DNA of 64,000 nt from Halomonas cerina (GTDB lineage: Bacteria > Pseudomonadota > Gammaproteobacteria > Pseudomonadales > Halomonadaceae), in the NCBI RefSeq assembly GCF_014192215.1, contig NZ_JACHXP010000002.1:248001-312000 (forward strand). Reading direction: 5' to 3'. The position numbers were made by a program, and so were the translations under genes. The notes below the pieces were generated by a model. The model saw nothing but the letters and a program-made list of their open reading frames with translations, was not told the origin of the DNA and made no database searches. Positions 49,924 to 59,502 of this stretch are shown here, in pieces. Every line of letters begins with the position of its first letter. The stretch's first letter is position 1.

Positions 49924-51062
49924 GCGAGCTCTATGCGGCCGCGCCGGTCATCGCCTTTCGCGCCGATGCCTCGCGATCGATCGGCAGCGGCCATGTGATG
50001 CGCTGTTTGACGCTGGCGGATGCCCTGGCCGCCCGCGGCGCCGACTGCCACTTCCTGTGCCGCGTTCATGACGGCCATCTCATCGAGCGGATCGCCGACC
50101 ATGGCCACCGGGTGCACCGCCTGTCCCTGCCCGATGAGTCCGACGGGGAGGGCGCCTCGCCGGCGGCCACGGAGGATGCCCCCCCGCATGCCGACTGGCT
50201 CGGCGTGGACTGGGCCGACGATGCCGAGCAGAGCCGCCACGTCCTGGCGGCGCTGCGGCCGGATTGGCTGGTGGTGGACCACTATGCGCTGGACGTTCGC
50301 TGGGAAGACCTCGTCACGCCGGAAGGGTGCCGGGTGCTGGTGATCGATGACCTGGCCGACCGGTCGCACCGTGCCGACCTGCTGCTCGATCAGAACCTGG
50401 GCCGCCGGGCGGCGGACTACGCCGGTCTGGTGCCCGAGGCGTGCCGTGTCCTGGTGGGGCCTACCTATGCCTTGCTGCGGCCCGAGTTCGCCGCCTGGCG
50501 GGACGCCAGCCTCGCCCGCCGCGAGGCCCCGCGGCTCCAGCACCTGCTGATCACCCTGGGTGGGGTCGACCAGGACAACGTCACCGGCCGAGTGCTCGAG
50601 GTCCTGAGCCAGTGTCCCTTGTCCCAGGACCTGCAGATCACCGTGGTGATGGGCGCCACCGCGCCCTGGCTCGATGATGTCCGAGCCCGGGCCCGGCGGA
50701 TGCCATGGCCCACCGAGGTCGCGGTCAACGTCGACGACATGGCGCGGCGCATGGCCGGGGCCGACCTGGCCATCGGTGCCGCCGGCAGCACCTCCTGGGA
50801 GCGCTGCTGCCTGGGGCTGCCGACCGTGATGGTGGCCTTGGCCGAGAACCAGGTAGCGATCGCCCGCCACCTGGACGAGGCCCAGGCGGCGATTCATGTC
50901 GGCACCACCGCCAGCTCAGCCTGGGCTGACCGGCTAGAGCAGGTCATGGCGGCGATCACCGCCGAGCCGGCACGCCTCGATGCCATGACGCACTACGCTG
51001 CCGGCCTCACGGAGGGGCAGGGGGCGCGGGCGCTCGTTCAACATTTGCTGAGTAACGGATGA
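49920..51062 (+). CDS. pseG: UDP-2,4-diacetamido-2,4,6-trideoxy-beta-L-altropyranose hydrolase, PseG
   Basis: A 380-residue GT-B-fold hydrolase. The opening FRADASRSIGSGHVMRCLTLADAL, with GSGHVMRC, is the PseG hallmark. Further motifs are VVDHYALDVRWE, VLVIDDLADRSHRADLLLDQNLG and a late AIGAAGSTSWERCCLGLP. It removes UDP to free the diamino sugar for PseI. A small hydrophilic insertion (DGEGASPAATEDAPPHAD) lies in the N-domain. Ordered as in other pse clusters. Confidence 0.92.
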   Translation: MSELYAAAPVIAFRADASRSIGSGHVMRCLTLADALAARGADCHFLCRVHDGHLIERIADHGHRVHRLSLPDESDGEGASPAATEDAPPHADWLGVDWADDAEQSRHVLAALRPDWLVVDHYALDVRWEDLVTPEGCRVLVIDDLADRSHRADLLLDQNLGRRAADYAGLVPEACRVLVGPTYALLRPEFAAWRDASLARREAPRLQHLLITLGGVDQDNVTGRVLEVLSQCPLSQDLQITVVMGATAPWLDDVRARARRMPWPTEVAVNVDDMARRMAGADLAIGAAGSTSWERCCLGLPTVMVALAENQVAIARHLDEAQAAIHVGTTASSAWADRLEQVMAAITAEPARLDAMTHYAAGLTEGQGARALVQHLLSNG

Positions 51063-51065
51063 CCC

Positions 51066-51725
51066 ATGCAGATTACGCTCCTGTGCACCAGTCCTGAGCA
51101 TCCCGTCAACGCCTGGTTGGCGCGTTGGCAGGCGCAACACCAGCGGGATCATGACATCGCCCTGTGCCGAGACAAAGGCGAACTCCCCGGCGGGGAGGTG
51201 CTATTCCTCGTCTCCTGCAGCCAGCTCATCGATGCCGCCACCCGGGCGCGCTATCGGCATACCCTGGTGCTGCATGCTAGCGACCTGCCGCACGGCCGCG
51301 GCTGGAGCCCGCACATCTGGGCCCTGCTCGAGGGCGCCGAGGCCATCACGCTGAGCCTGCTCGATGCCGAGGATGGCGTGGACACGGGAGCCATCTGGGC
51401 CAAACGGACCTTCCCGGTACCGGCCCACGCCCTGCATGACGAGATTCATCGCCTGCTGTTCGACACGGAACTGGCGCTGATGGACGAGGCGCTGACGCTG
51501 ATCGAAGCCGGCGCCGAGCCGGTGCCGCAGCCTGAGCACATTACGCCGACGTACTATCGCAAACGCACGCCGGCGGACAGTGAAATCGATCCTTCACTGC
51601 CCTTGCGCGACCTGTTCCCAGCGATCCGGGTCATGGATCCGCAGCGCTATCCGGCGTTCTTTCGCCTGCACGGCCACACCTACACCATCGAGCTCAAGAA
51701 GGTGACACACCATGACGACGATTAA
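51066..51725 (+). CDS. formyltransferase-family protein in the PseH position
   Basis: A 219-residue formyltransferase-like protein, similar to the methionyl-tRNA formyltransferase fold. The catalytic signature can be read in LVLHASDLPHGRGWSPHIWAL (His and the following loop) and in TLSLLDAEDGVDTGAIWAKR (Asp, then DTGAI). There is no recognisable PseH acetyltransferase in the cluster. It lies between pseG and pseI, overlapping pseI by 14 bases. So it likely formylates the 4-amino group of the PseC product, giving a 7-N-formyl pseudaminic acid derivative (inference). Confidence 0.8.
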   Translation: MQITLLCTSPEHPVNAWLARWQAQHQRDHDIALCRDKGELPGGEVLFLVSCSQLIDAATRARYRHTLVLHASDLPHGRGWSPHIWALLEGAEAITLSLLDAEDGVDTGAIWAKRTFPVPAHALHDEIHRLLFDTELALMDEALTLIEAGAEPVPQPEHITPTYYRKRTPADSEIDPSLPLRDLFPAIRVMDPQRYPAFFRLHGHTYTIELKKVTHHDDD

Positions 51726-52767
51726 CATCGATGGCCGCGTGATCGGTCCCGATCAACCGCCTTATATCATCGCCGAGCTCTCCGCCAACCATAACGGGAA
51801 GCTTGAGACCGCGCTCAAGATCATCGAGGAAGCCAAGCGGGCCGGCGCCGATGCCATCAAGCTGCAGACGTATCGGCCGGATACCATCACCCTGGACAGC
51901 GACCTGCCGGATTTCCAGATCACCGAGGGGCTATGGAAGGGACGTACCCTCTACGAGCTCTATGAATGGGCGCACACCCCCTGGGAATGGCACCGGCCAC
52001 TGTTCGAGCACGCGCGCAAGCTGGGCATCACCCTCTTCAGCTCACCGTTCGATACCACCGCGGTCGACCTGCTCGAGGACCTGGGCGCCCCGGCCTACAA
52101 GATTGCTTCCTTCGAGGCCGTCGACCTGCCATTGATCGAGTACGTCGCCCGCACCGGCAAGCCGATGATCATCTCCACCGGCATGGCCGACGCCGAGGAG
52201 ATCCAGGAAGCCATCGACGCCGCCCGCGGCGCCGGCTGTGAGCAGCTGGCCATCCTCCACTGCGTGAGTGGGTACCCTGCCCCGGCGGAGGATTACAACC
52301 TGCGCACCATTCCCGACATGACCGAGCGCTTCGGGCGGGTCACCGGGCTTTCCGACCATACTCTCGACAACATCACGGCGATCACCAGCGTGGCGCTGGG
52401 CGCCAGCCTGATCGAGAAGCACTTCACCCTGGACCGCAACGGCGGCGGCCCCGATGACAGCTTTTCGCTGGAACCGGCAGAGCTCGCGGCGCTTTGTCGT
52501 GATACCAAGACCGCCTGGCGGGCCCTGGGCCAAGTCGAATACGGCAGGAAGTCCAGTGAACAAGGGAATGTGAAATTCCGACGGTCTTTGTACTTCGTCA
52601 AGGATCTGAAGGCTGGAGATGTGATTACCGAGGATGCCATCAGAAGTGTTAGGCCTGGCTATGGACTGCAGCCAAAATATCTGAAAGACATAGTGGGAAA
52701 AAGAATAGAAAGTAATGTTCGTAAGAATATGCCCATCTCGTTAGAAGATCTATCAATAGAGTCATAA
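51712..52767 (+). CDS. pseI: pseudaminic acid synthase, PseI
   Basis: A 351-residue NeuB-family synthase. Motifs: PYIIAELSANHNGKLETAL, AGADAIKLQTYRPDTITLD, SSPFDTTAVDLLEDLGAPAYKIAS, and a C-terminal SAF domain (VKFRRSLYFVKDLKAGDVIT). It condenses the diamino sugar with phosphoenolpyruvate to make pseudaminic acid. From about 52570 to the stop, base composition drops abruptly to A/T-rich, matching the genes after it. That puts a probable recombination join inside the SAF domain. Confidence 0.94.
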   Translation: MTTINIDGRVIGPDQPPYIIAELSANHNGKLETALKIIEEAKRAGADAIKLQTYRPDTITLDSDLPDFQITEGLWKGRTLYELYEWAHTPWEWHRPLFEHARKLGITLFSSPFDTTAVDLLEDLGAPAYKIASFEAVDLPLIEYVARTGKPMIISTGMADAEEIQEAIDAARGAGCEQLAILHCVSGYPAPAEDYNLRTIPDMTERFGRVTGLSDHTLDNITAITSVALGASLIEKHFTLDRNGGGPDDSFSLEPAELAALCRDTKTAWRALGQVEYGRKSSEQGNVKFRRSLYFVKDLKAGDVITEDAIRSVRPGYGLQPKYLKDIVGKRIESNVRKNMPISLEDLSIES

Positions 52768-52814
52768 GATTAGCAGTGATCATAGAAATACAGGATGAGG
52801 CATTTGGTGTGTAA

Positions 52815-54266
52815 ATGAATATTCTGATCTTGTCGAATGGTGCTCCTAAGTACCATCATTTTTTCAATGAGATTGCCAAAAAACTATCTCAGGACGGCCA
52901 TAAAATTGTGTTTGCTGTTGATAGCACCTATTCAGTGGTCGAGAATCGCATCTCTAAGGTAGATTTTCCCTTTTATAATTTTTCTGATTTTTTTAAAAGT
53001 GATGGCTGTGACTTTGAGGTCTTGGATAACTATCGCGACTTTAATTTGAATTATGCTCTGCTCTCTGACTTTGAAAGATCAGAAGTCTACGGGTTGTGGG
53101 GAAGGAAGCGTGTAGAATATTTTGATAATCTGAAAAGCTCATTGCTCAATTTTTTTTCGCATATAGTCGACAGAGAAAGTGTCGACTTGGTGATATATGA
53201 GAATGTTTCAAACACGTTCGCATATTTTTGTTGGTTTGTTTGCCAGAAATGTGATGTGAAATATATGGGGTTCACGCCGAGCCGAATCCCAGGGCGTTTC
53301 TGGCTCACGGACGATCCATTTTCAGAACACAAGAAAGTTGACGAGACGCTAGATAAGATAAATGAGGGTAAAATTGATATCCCTCAGTGGCTTTATAGCT
53401 GGAGCGCCGAGCATATTTCGAGCATCGAAGAAGTTACTCCAGATTATATGAGGTTCAATAATCTGGGTAACATATCTTTGATGGAGAAGTATTTTAATAA
53501 AGACAAGTTTAAAAAGCTTCTTTTTGCAATACAAAGCATAAAAACTGACGGACGAGGTAGTTTTCAGCGAGTAAGCCCTTTGAAAATGTCATGGCTGATG
53601 TTCTTGAGAAGCTACAAGAGGAAAAAGAAAGCCAAGAAGCTTACACATTACTATGAAACACCTGTTGCTGGAGAAAAGTACTTCCTCTATCCGCTTCATT
53701 TTCATCCCGAATCTTCAACTTCAGTATTGAGCGGGGCTTATTTAAATGAATATGAAGTTATCAGGAACATGGCTTTCAACTTGCCAGAGGGCGCTAGGCT
53801 GTATGTGAAAGACCATGTGAGTGCCTTTGGATTACCGAGCTTGAAGTTTTATGAAAGCTTGTGTCGGTTGCCAAACGTCAGGTTACTTTCATACTCCGAA
53901 AATACAAAAGAATTAATAAAAAACTCGTCAGCTGTTGCAACCCTAACTAGCACAGTAGGATATGAAGCTCTTTTGATGGGGAAGAAAGTCTTTTTATTCG
54001 GTTCTGTTTTTTATCAAGGGCACAAGAATGTTGTAAAGGTATCAGACCCAAAAGAGCTGCATTCTTTATTTGGAGAAGCTTGCCTTTCTGAACCGGGTGA
54101 TCATGATAGAGACATATTCATGTATAATGTGAAGTTTCTTTGTGCGTATTATATGAATACGCTAAAAGGTTCTTTGAACTTGATGCAAGGCTCCAGAGGA
54201 GCTCGACTTCTTGTTGAAGAGGTGTATCCTGAGTTCAAAATGCAGCTAAAGACTTTATTCCTGTAA
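52815..54266 (+). CDS. capsule-synthesis (KpsC/KpsS-like) glycosyltransferase
   Basis: A 483-residue A/T-rich gene. The N-terminus (MNILILSNGAPKYHHFFNEIAKKL) looks like a GT-B start, and the C-terminal half has YPLHFHPESSTSVLSGAY, LYVKDHVSAFGLPSLKFY and ATLTSTVGYEALLMGKKVFLFG, the pattern of the Capsule_synth family. KpsC/KpsS members transfer Kdo. Related proteins next to pse genes are thought to transfer nonulosonic acids, so this is a candidate pseudaminic acid transferase. Low G/C content suggests horizontal origin. Confidence 0.75.
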   Translation: MNILILSNGAPKYHHFFNEIAKKLSQDGHKIVFAVDSTYSVVENRISKVDFPFYNFSDFFKSDGCDFEVLDNYRDFNLNYALLSDFERSEVYGLWGRKRVEYFDNLKSSLLNFFSHIVDRESVDLVIYENVSNTFAYFCWFVCQKCDVKYMGFTPSRIPGRFWLTDDPFSEHKKVDETLDKINEGKIDIPQWLYSWSAEHISSIEEVTPDYMRFNNLGNISLMEKYFNKDKFKKLLFAIQSIKTDGRGSFQRVSPLKMSWLMFLRSYKRKKKAKKLTHYYETPVAGEKYFLYPLHFHPESSTSVLSGAYLNEYEVIRNMAFNLPEGARLYVKDHVSAFGLPSLKFYESLCRLPNVRLLSYSENTKELIKNSSAVATLTSTVGYEALLMGKKVFLFGSVFYQGHKNVVKVSDPKELHSLFGEACLSEPGDHDRDIFMYNVKFLCAYYMNTLKGSLNLMQGSRGARLLVEEVYPEFKMQLKTLFL

Positions 54267-54422
54267 TATAACCGAATGGATGACTGTTTCCATAAGGAAA
54301 AGGCTGTATAAATCCCGCCGAAAGCTGACATGAAGGTGTGGAGTGATTTATGCGGCACTTCCTTAGCTCTATTGATCTGAAGAGGGTGAGGCTAGCCCTA
54401 CGGTAGAGGAATTTTTTATATT

Positions 54423-55196
54423 ATGTTCGAGTCTTCAAAGAAAGCGCTTCAACATAGTTTTTTTCGAGAGTTTGTCGTTCGGCATAGGCATCGAGATGTT
54501 AACCCCTTAGATATTTTCATAGCTTCTTATCCTAAGTCTGGAAATACATGGTTACGTTCGTTGTTAGCTACTGCTATATGTGGAGAGAAGCCAAAAAGAA
54601 ATGAGATTGGAAGGCTGATACCATACATTGGCTATCAGTCTGAATCCGAGTTCAAATTACCTTCTGGTGGAAGGTTGATAAAAACGCATGAGCCTCACAG
54701 GAGGGAATACCGCAAAGCAATATATATAGTAAGAGACTGGAGAGAGGTTTGTGTCTCTTATTATTATTTTGAGCGAAGGCATGCACGGTGTGATGAAAAG
54801 TTCGCTTCTTTCTTGAAAAAATTTCAAGAAGGCAAGGTGGATGGTTTTGGAAAGTGGACAGACCATGTGAACTCTTGGTTGAAAGAAAACCAAAATAACC
54901 AGAAGATATTGTTCGTCAAGTATGAGTATCTAGTCGAGAATACCCGTCAAGTCCTGAATGATGCTTTGAAGTTTGTTGGAGTGACGCCATGTTTGGATTT
55001 AGGAGACGTTATTAAAGAACATTCAAGAGAAAAAATGGTGAAAGATGAAGATTCTTCAATGGCTAAAAACTCCAGTATACCTTTTGTCAGGAGCAAGTAT
55101 GCAGGGCAAAATTTGGAAGAGTTTTTTCTCAAGTCTAAGGGAGAACGTGTGGATGAGGAGTTTATGAGGTTGAACCAGTATTTAAATTATTCGTAA
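54423..55196 (+). CDS. sulfotransferase
   Basis: A 257-residue PAPS-dependent sulfotransferase. The 5'-phosphosulfate-binding motif YPKSGNTW lies at residues 36-43 and the 3'-phosphate motif in YIVRDWREVCVSYYYF near residue 105. A later LFVKYEYLVENTRQVL also fits the family. It may sulfate a sugar of the polysaccharide, a modification often seen in marine or halophilic bacteria. A/T-rich like its neighbours. The gene is separated by about 150 bases from the gene before it. Confidence 0.87.
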   Translation: MFESSKKALQHSFFREFVVRHRHRDVNPLDIFIASYPKSGNTWLRSLLATAICGEKPKRNEIGRLIPYIGYQSESEFKLPSGGRLIKTHEPHRREYRKAIYIVRDWREVCVSYYYFERRHARCDEKFASFLKKFQEGKVDGFGKWTDHVNSWLKENQNNQKILFVKYEYLVENTRQVLNDALKFVGVTPCLDLGDVIKEHSREKMVKDEDSSMAKNSSIPFVRSKYAGQNLEEFFLKSKGERVDEEFMRLNQYLNYS

Positions 55197-55759
55197 CGCG
55201 GAAAGTTAAGGAGTTTGATTTTTATTTTTTTGCACTTTATTCAAATGTCGCCTAGATGTAAGGTCCCGGGAAGTAATGGCCCGTGAAGTGATGAAGTGAC
55301 CCCCTCCCGGTAACTGTCAAGGAAGTTGTCGTGTCTGATCAGTTTCATGCCGCCCCCTTTTGGGCGGATCGGCGTCGTGGTTAGCATGCAGCACCAACGG
55401 CAGGTTGACCACTTTCTCGGCCAGTACGGCTCGTTCGATAACGGTACGCGAGTTGAGAGCCGACTCGGCCAGGAAGACCGGGGCCTCGTCGACCAGCTCG
55501 ACAGCATGTTGACTCCAAAGCTGTACAGGCTATAGTGCAGCCATCAAGTTGTATTGTGATGGTAGTAACCTGACTCTCTTAATTAATTCTGCTACAGAAG
55601 CTGACGACCGGCTGTATGACTTCTCGGATGGCGTGCTTGATTGTGGCGCGTTGATGAAGTATTTGTTGAGCTAAGGGGATCCTACGCGCTCGAAAGTTCG
55701 TACCATAGACCACTGCACTGCATCCCGGGACGATACACCGAGGTTTGAGTTATAATTTT
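55197..55759. other. gap with insertion-sequence and gene remnants
   Basis: No intact gene is supported. The centre (55365-55520) is a G/C-rich transposase remnant on the minus strand. From about 55529 to 55672 runs an open plus-strand tail, IKLYCDGSNLTLLINSATEA, then DDRLYDFSDGVLDCGALM and a stop, which looks like the last ~47 residues of a lost gene. I do not recognise it. The rest is A/T-rich leader for wzy. Confidence 0.6.
55365..55520 (-). mobile_element. IS3-family transposase (OrfB) remnant
   Basis: Translated on the minus strand, this stretch reads VQLWSQHAVELVDEAPVFLA, ESALNSRTVIERAVLAEKVV and NLPLVLHANHDADPP in one frame, similar in outline to the rve integrase region of IS3-type OrfB (…RTVIERAVxAEGVVNLPLVLHADNGS). 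The DNGS end is mutated and both sides are lost. It is G/C-rich inside an A/T-rich block, so it inserted from a different background. Confidence 0.65.
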
Positions 55760-57037
55760 ATGTCTAGTGTGCATAGCAATCAATGTCCTCAAAAGATAAT
55801 TGTATTATTTTTCATTTTGCTTTTGGTGTTTTCCTCATTTCATGCGATAGACCCTGAAAAAGTTTTGCCAGGCGGTTTGGGGTTCTTGCAAAGAAATGGA
55901 AGGGCTTTTGTTTACATTTTGTTAGTTTTAATTTTGTTGATTTTTTTGTTTAATAGCGGAAACCCTTTAAGGTCAAGGCGACCTCCGCTGTTTGTGAGTG
56001 CGTACTTATTTTTCTTAGTTTTGTACTCTTTAAAGCTGCTAATGTATGGTTTTTTTATTGACTCTTTGTTGTTTTTTTTGATCTGTGTTTTTTATTATTA
56101 TTTGTTTGGCTTTTTGGCTATCAGTCAACATCAAAAAATAAATATAAACGTTGAAGATTTTTTATTTATTTGCGGAGCATCGTTTTTTTTTATTGCAGTA
56201 ATAAACGGATATGTTTTGTTCGCCGAAAGCGATTTTTTCATACATTCTAGGTTTTATGGATTAACTTATAACCCTAATGTTTTGGCTTATACTATAAGCA
56301 TTCTTTCATTTGCATTTCTTTCATTTTATAAAAAAGTTTTCCCTATTGCTTTTTTACATGCCCCTGTGGCATTAGTTGTTCTCTCGTTAGCATGTATCTT
56401 GGTTCTTGAGACTGGCTCAAGAGGTGGCCTTTCATTAATGGTTTTTTCATTTTTTTTTAATGCTTATATTCTGGTCAGAGGTAGAGTTATTTTGGTGTTG
56501 TTTTCTTTGTTTCTGTTTTTGCTAGGCATATTGTATTTTTTTGATGTCGGCTTGACTGAATATTTTGATATTTTCTCAGGTCGTCAAAATACCAGGTTTT
56601 ACGTTTGGGAGGATCAAGTTGATTTATTTTTAAAATATCCTATTTTTGGTGAGCCTTGGCTTGGCGAGACTATAAGGTTTGGAGAAAATAGCTATTTTGG
56701 TTCAGCTTCGCAGTTGGGTGTTGCTGGAGGAGTGTTTATCTTTTTTTCTCTGCTGCTATTTTTGTGTTCAACGATAAGATTTTATATTAAAAGGCCTAAA
56801 TCATCTAGCTCTTTAATACTTTTGTTTATGTCTTTATCAATAATTGTTTCAAACTTTTTTGAGCCTTGGATGTTGGGTGCTGTAAGTCCAGTAATTTATA
56901 TTTTTTTGTTGAGCGCTGTGTCGTTGTGGAAAATGTCATGGAATATGCCTCGTTGCGCAAGTTCTATTGAAAGCCCAACCTCTGAAGTGGTCAAAGCAGC
57001 TCCGATGTCTTCTGTACAGAGTTTCCCTAAATCTTGA
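55760..57037 (+). CDS. wzy: Wzy/WaaL-type O-antigen polymerase
   Basis: A very A/T-rich 425-residue membrane protein from ATG 55760. It has about ten hydrophobic segments and a conserved-type loop, FYGLTYNPNVLAYTISIL and LETGSRGGLSLM, then GRQNTRFYVWEDQVDLFLKYP and GEPWLGETIRFGENSYFG, all seen in O-antigen ligase/polymerase proteins. It probably polymerises the pseudaminic-acid-containing units. A single-base or four-base junction links it to the following glycosyltransferase. The high A/T content suggests horizontal acquisition. Confidence 0.82.
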   Translation: MSSVHSNQCPQKIIVLFFILLLVFSSFHAIDPEKVLPGGLGFLQRNGRAFVYILLVLILLIFLFNSGNPLRSRRPPLFVSAYLFFLVLYSLKLLMYGFFIDSLLFFLICVFYYYLFGFLAISQHQKININVEDFLFICGASFFFIAVINGYVLFAESDFFIHSRFYGLTYNPNVLAYTISILSFAFLSFYKKVFPIAFLHAPVALVVLSLACILVLETGSRGGLSLMVFSFFFNAYILVRGRVILVLFSLFLFLLGILYFFDVGLTEYFDIFSGRQNTRFYVWEDQVDLFLKYPIFGEPWLGETIRFGENSYFGSASQLGVAGGVFIFFSLLLFLCSTIRFYIKRPKSSSSLILLFMSLSIIVSNFFEPWMLGAVSPVIYIFLLSAVSLWKMSWNMPRCASSIESPTSEVVKAAPMSSVQSFPKS

Positions 57038-57063
57038 TTCTGAACACGCAAAAGGTTTGGTTT

Positions 57064-58383
57064 ATGAAGGTTTTTATTGTTTCTTTTTCGTTAGTAGAAG
57101 GTGGGGCTGCTATTGCGGCAAGAAAGTTCTATAATATATTATTGAGAGGCGCTCGGACAGAAGTTCTGCGCATAGTTGCTGACTCTGCTGCGGACAATGA
57201 GGAAAGTAAATTAGGTCTTTGTTACGCCTTTCATTTCTTTAAGCGAGTTTTTTCACTAGGACTTTTGAAGCTGATGGCGGATGCTAATCCCGTTAAGCAC
57301 TCGCTGAATATATTTTCTTCGAGAAATTTGCTTAGCTACCTTCGCTCAGAGAAGCAGCAACCTAACCCCGAAGCGATTTTCAATTTCCATTGGTTCAACA
57401 ATGATCTGCTTAGTATTTTTAGGCTGTCTATGATTCCAAAGTTCAGCATCATCACGCTTCATGATGAGTGGTTGTTTTGTGGCGCCGAACACTATGCAGA
57501 TGTCGAGAATCAAAATCCATTCTTTCGTGATGGTTACCGTTTTTTTCAGGATGGTGTGCGGGGGATAAACTGGAATTATGTGATATGGTGGCTGAAATGC
57601 CGGCAACTGAATGGCCGAAACGATCTAATAATCACGGTGCCGTCATCCTGGATGTTGGAGCGAGCCAAGTCGAGCGTAGTTTTAGAAGGTAAGGATATCA
57701 GATTGCTCCCTAACCCAATACCTACAGATGTTTTTTATCCAGCCTTAGCTGATGAGAAAGAGCGTCTAAGGGTCATGTTTGGTCTTAGTAAACAGGATGT
57801 CGTGATCTGTCTTGGTGCAGTCAATGGTCAGCACAATCCGCTGAAAGGGCACGATATTGCAGAAAAGGCTTTATTGCATTTAAAGAGCATAGCTGCGCCG
57901 GAACTTCTCGAGAAAGTCTGCTTAGTGTTTTTTGGGAGTGGGAAGTTCGATGAGGGGGTTTTTCATGGGTTCCGCATGATCAATGCCGGGAAGGTGAGCA
58001 GTGCATCGGATATGCGTAATCTCTACGCTATGTGCGATTGGACTCTTGTGCCTTCAAAGGTTGAGGCGTTCGGGCAAGTGGCAGCAGAAAGCCTGGCATG
58101 TGAAACCCCTGTCGTAGCATTTAAATCCTCTGGCCTCCAAGATGTTGTCGTCGATGGTGTCAGTGGGTTTCTTGCCGAGCCGTTTTGTTATAAGTCTTAC
58201 GCAAAGTGCATAATGAATGGCCTTCTGATGAGCCATGACTCACGTGAAATCATAGGGAAGTCAGGGCGGCTGCATGTTGAGGAGAAGTTTTCTGTGCATG
58301 TGGTTCAGGCAAGGTATATTGCTGTGTTGAAAGATGCGTTGGTGCGGAAACGTCAAATGATCAAGAGTGATTATGATGTATAG
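57064..58383 (+). CDS. family 4 (GT-B) glycosyltransferase
   Basis: A 439-residue protein from ATG 57064 (a TTG at 57034 is possible). It starts [22 protein letters not shown] and has [46 protein letters not shown], and a C-terminal donor site [29 protein letters not shown]. This is the WcaC/WbaZ-like GT4 pattern, with the histidine-rich HDEW motif for colanic acid enzymes. It likely adds one sugar of the unit made with the GDP-sugars encoded downstream. It overlaps gmd by 11 bases. Confidence 0.86.
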   Translation: MKVFIVSFSLVEGGAAIAARKFYNILLRGARTEVLRIVADSAADNEESKLGLCYAFHFFKRVFSLGLLKLMADANPVKHSLNIFSSRNLLSYLRSEKQQPNPEAIFNFHWFNNDLLSIFRLSMIPKFSIITLHDEWLFCGAEHYADVENQNPFFRDGYRFFQDGVRGINWNYVIWWLKCRQLNGRNDLIITVPSSWMLERAKSSVVLEGKDIRLLPNPIPTDVFYPALADEKERLRVMFGLSKQDVVICLGAVNGQHNPLKGHDIAEKALLHLKSIAAPELLEKVCLVFFGSGKFDEGVFHGFRMINAGKVSSASDMRNLYAMCDWTLVPSKVEAFGQVAAESLACETPVVAFKSSGLQDVVVDGVSGFLAEPFCYKSYAKCIMNGLLMSHDSREIIGKSGRLHVEEKFSVHVVQARYIAVLKDALVRKRQMIKSDYDV

Positions 58384-59500
58384 AAAGAGAGTATTGATTA
58401 CTGGGGTTACTGGGCAAGACGGATCTTATTTGGCTGAGCTCCTTCTAGAGAAAGGGTACGAAGTCCATGGCATTAAACGCCGGGCTTCACTATTCAATAC
58501 ACAACGGGTAGACCACATCTACCAAGATCCCCATGCCGAGAATAAGAATTTCGTGTTGCACTACGGGGACCTGTCGGATTCCTCGAATCTGACGCGTATC
58601 ATCCAGCAGGTGCAGCCGGATGAGGTCTACAATCTGGCGGCACAGTCCCATGTGGCAGTGAGCTTCGAATCTCCTGAATACACGGCGGATATCGATGGGC
58701 TGGGTACGCTACGGATTCTCGAAGCGATTCGTCTTTTGGGTTTGGAGAAGAAGACCAAGTTCTATCAGGCTTCGACTTCAGAGCTGTTCGGGGAGGTGCA
58801 GGAGACACCGCAGCGTGAGACCACGCCGTTCTATCCTCGGTCTCCCTATGCCGCGGCCAAGCTGTATGCCTACTGGATTACTGTGAACTATCGGGAATCC
58901 TACGGCATGTATGCCTGTAACGGCATCCTGTTCAATCACGAGTCGCCGCGTCGTGGCGAGACCTTCGTGACCCGCAAGATCACTCGTGGCCTGGCCAATA
59001 TCGCCCAAGGGCTGGAAGCGTGCCTATATATGGGCAATATGGATGCGCTGCGCGACTGGGGCCATGCCAAGGACTATGTGCGCATGCAGTGGCTGATGCT
59101 GCAGCAGGATGAGGCCGAGGACTTCGTTATTGCCACCGGCAAGCAGATCTCGGTGCGTGACTTCATCCGCCTGAGTGCCGAGGAATTGGGCATCACGCTG
59201 CGTTTCGAAGGGCAGGGCGTCGACGAGATGGCCATCGTCGCGCGAATCGAGGGAGACAAGGTCCCGGCGCTCAAGGTGGGCGATGTGATCGTGCGGGTCG
59301 ATCCGCGTTACTTCCGACCGGCCGAGGTCGAGACGCTGCTGGGTGATCCTTCCAAGGCAAAGGCCAAGCTGGGCTGGGAGCCGGAGATCACCGTGCAGGA
59401 GATGTGTGCCGAGATGGTCGCCGAGGATCTCAAGGTGGCCAAGCGCCATGCGCTGCTCAAGGAGCATGGCTACGAGATTCCGGTCACGGTGGAGGGCTAA
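58373..59500 (+). CDS. gmd: GDP-mannose 4,6-dehydratase
   Basis: A 375-residue SDR with the Gmd signatures [56 protein letters not shown] and [14 protein letters not shown], plus [20 protein letters not shown] with the YxxxK pair. It makes GDP-4-keto-6-deoxy-mannose. The first ~180 bases are A/T-rich like the genes before it, after which the gene becomes G/C-rich, a sign of a recombination join inside it. The fucose synthase follows after two bases. Confidence 0.95.
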   Translation: MMYRKRVLITGVTGQDGSYLAELLLEKGYEVHGIKRRASLFNTQRVDHIYQDPHAENKNFVLHYGDLSDSSNLTRIIQQVQPDEVYNLAAQSHVAVSFESPEYTADIDGLGTLRILEAIRLLGLEKKTKFYQASTSELFGEVQETPQRETTPFYPRSPYAAAKLYAYWITVNYRESYGMYACNGILFNHESPRRGETFVTRKITRGLANIAQGLEACLYMGNMDALRDWGHAKDYVRMQWLMLQQDEAEDFVIATGKQISVRDFIRLSAEELGITLRFEGQGVDEMAIVARIEGDKVPALKVGDVIVRVDPRYFRPAEVETLLGDPSKAKAKLGWEPEITVQEMCAEMVAEDLKVAKRHALLKEHGYEIPVTVEG

Positions 59501-59502
59501 GC

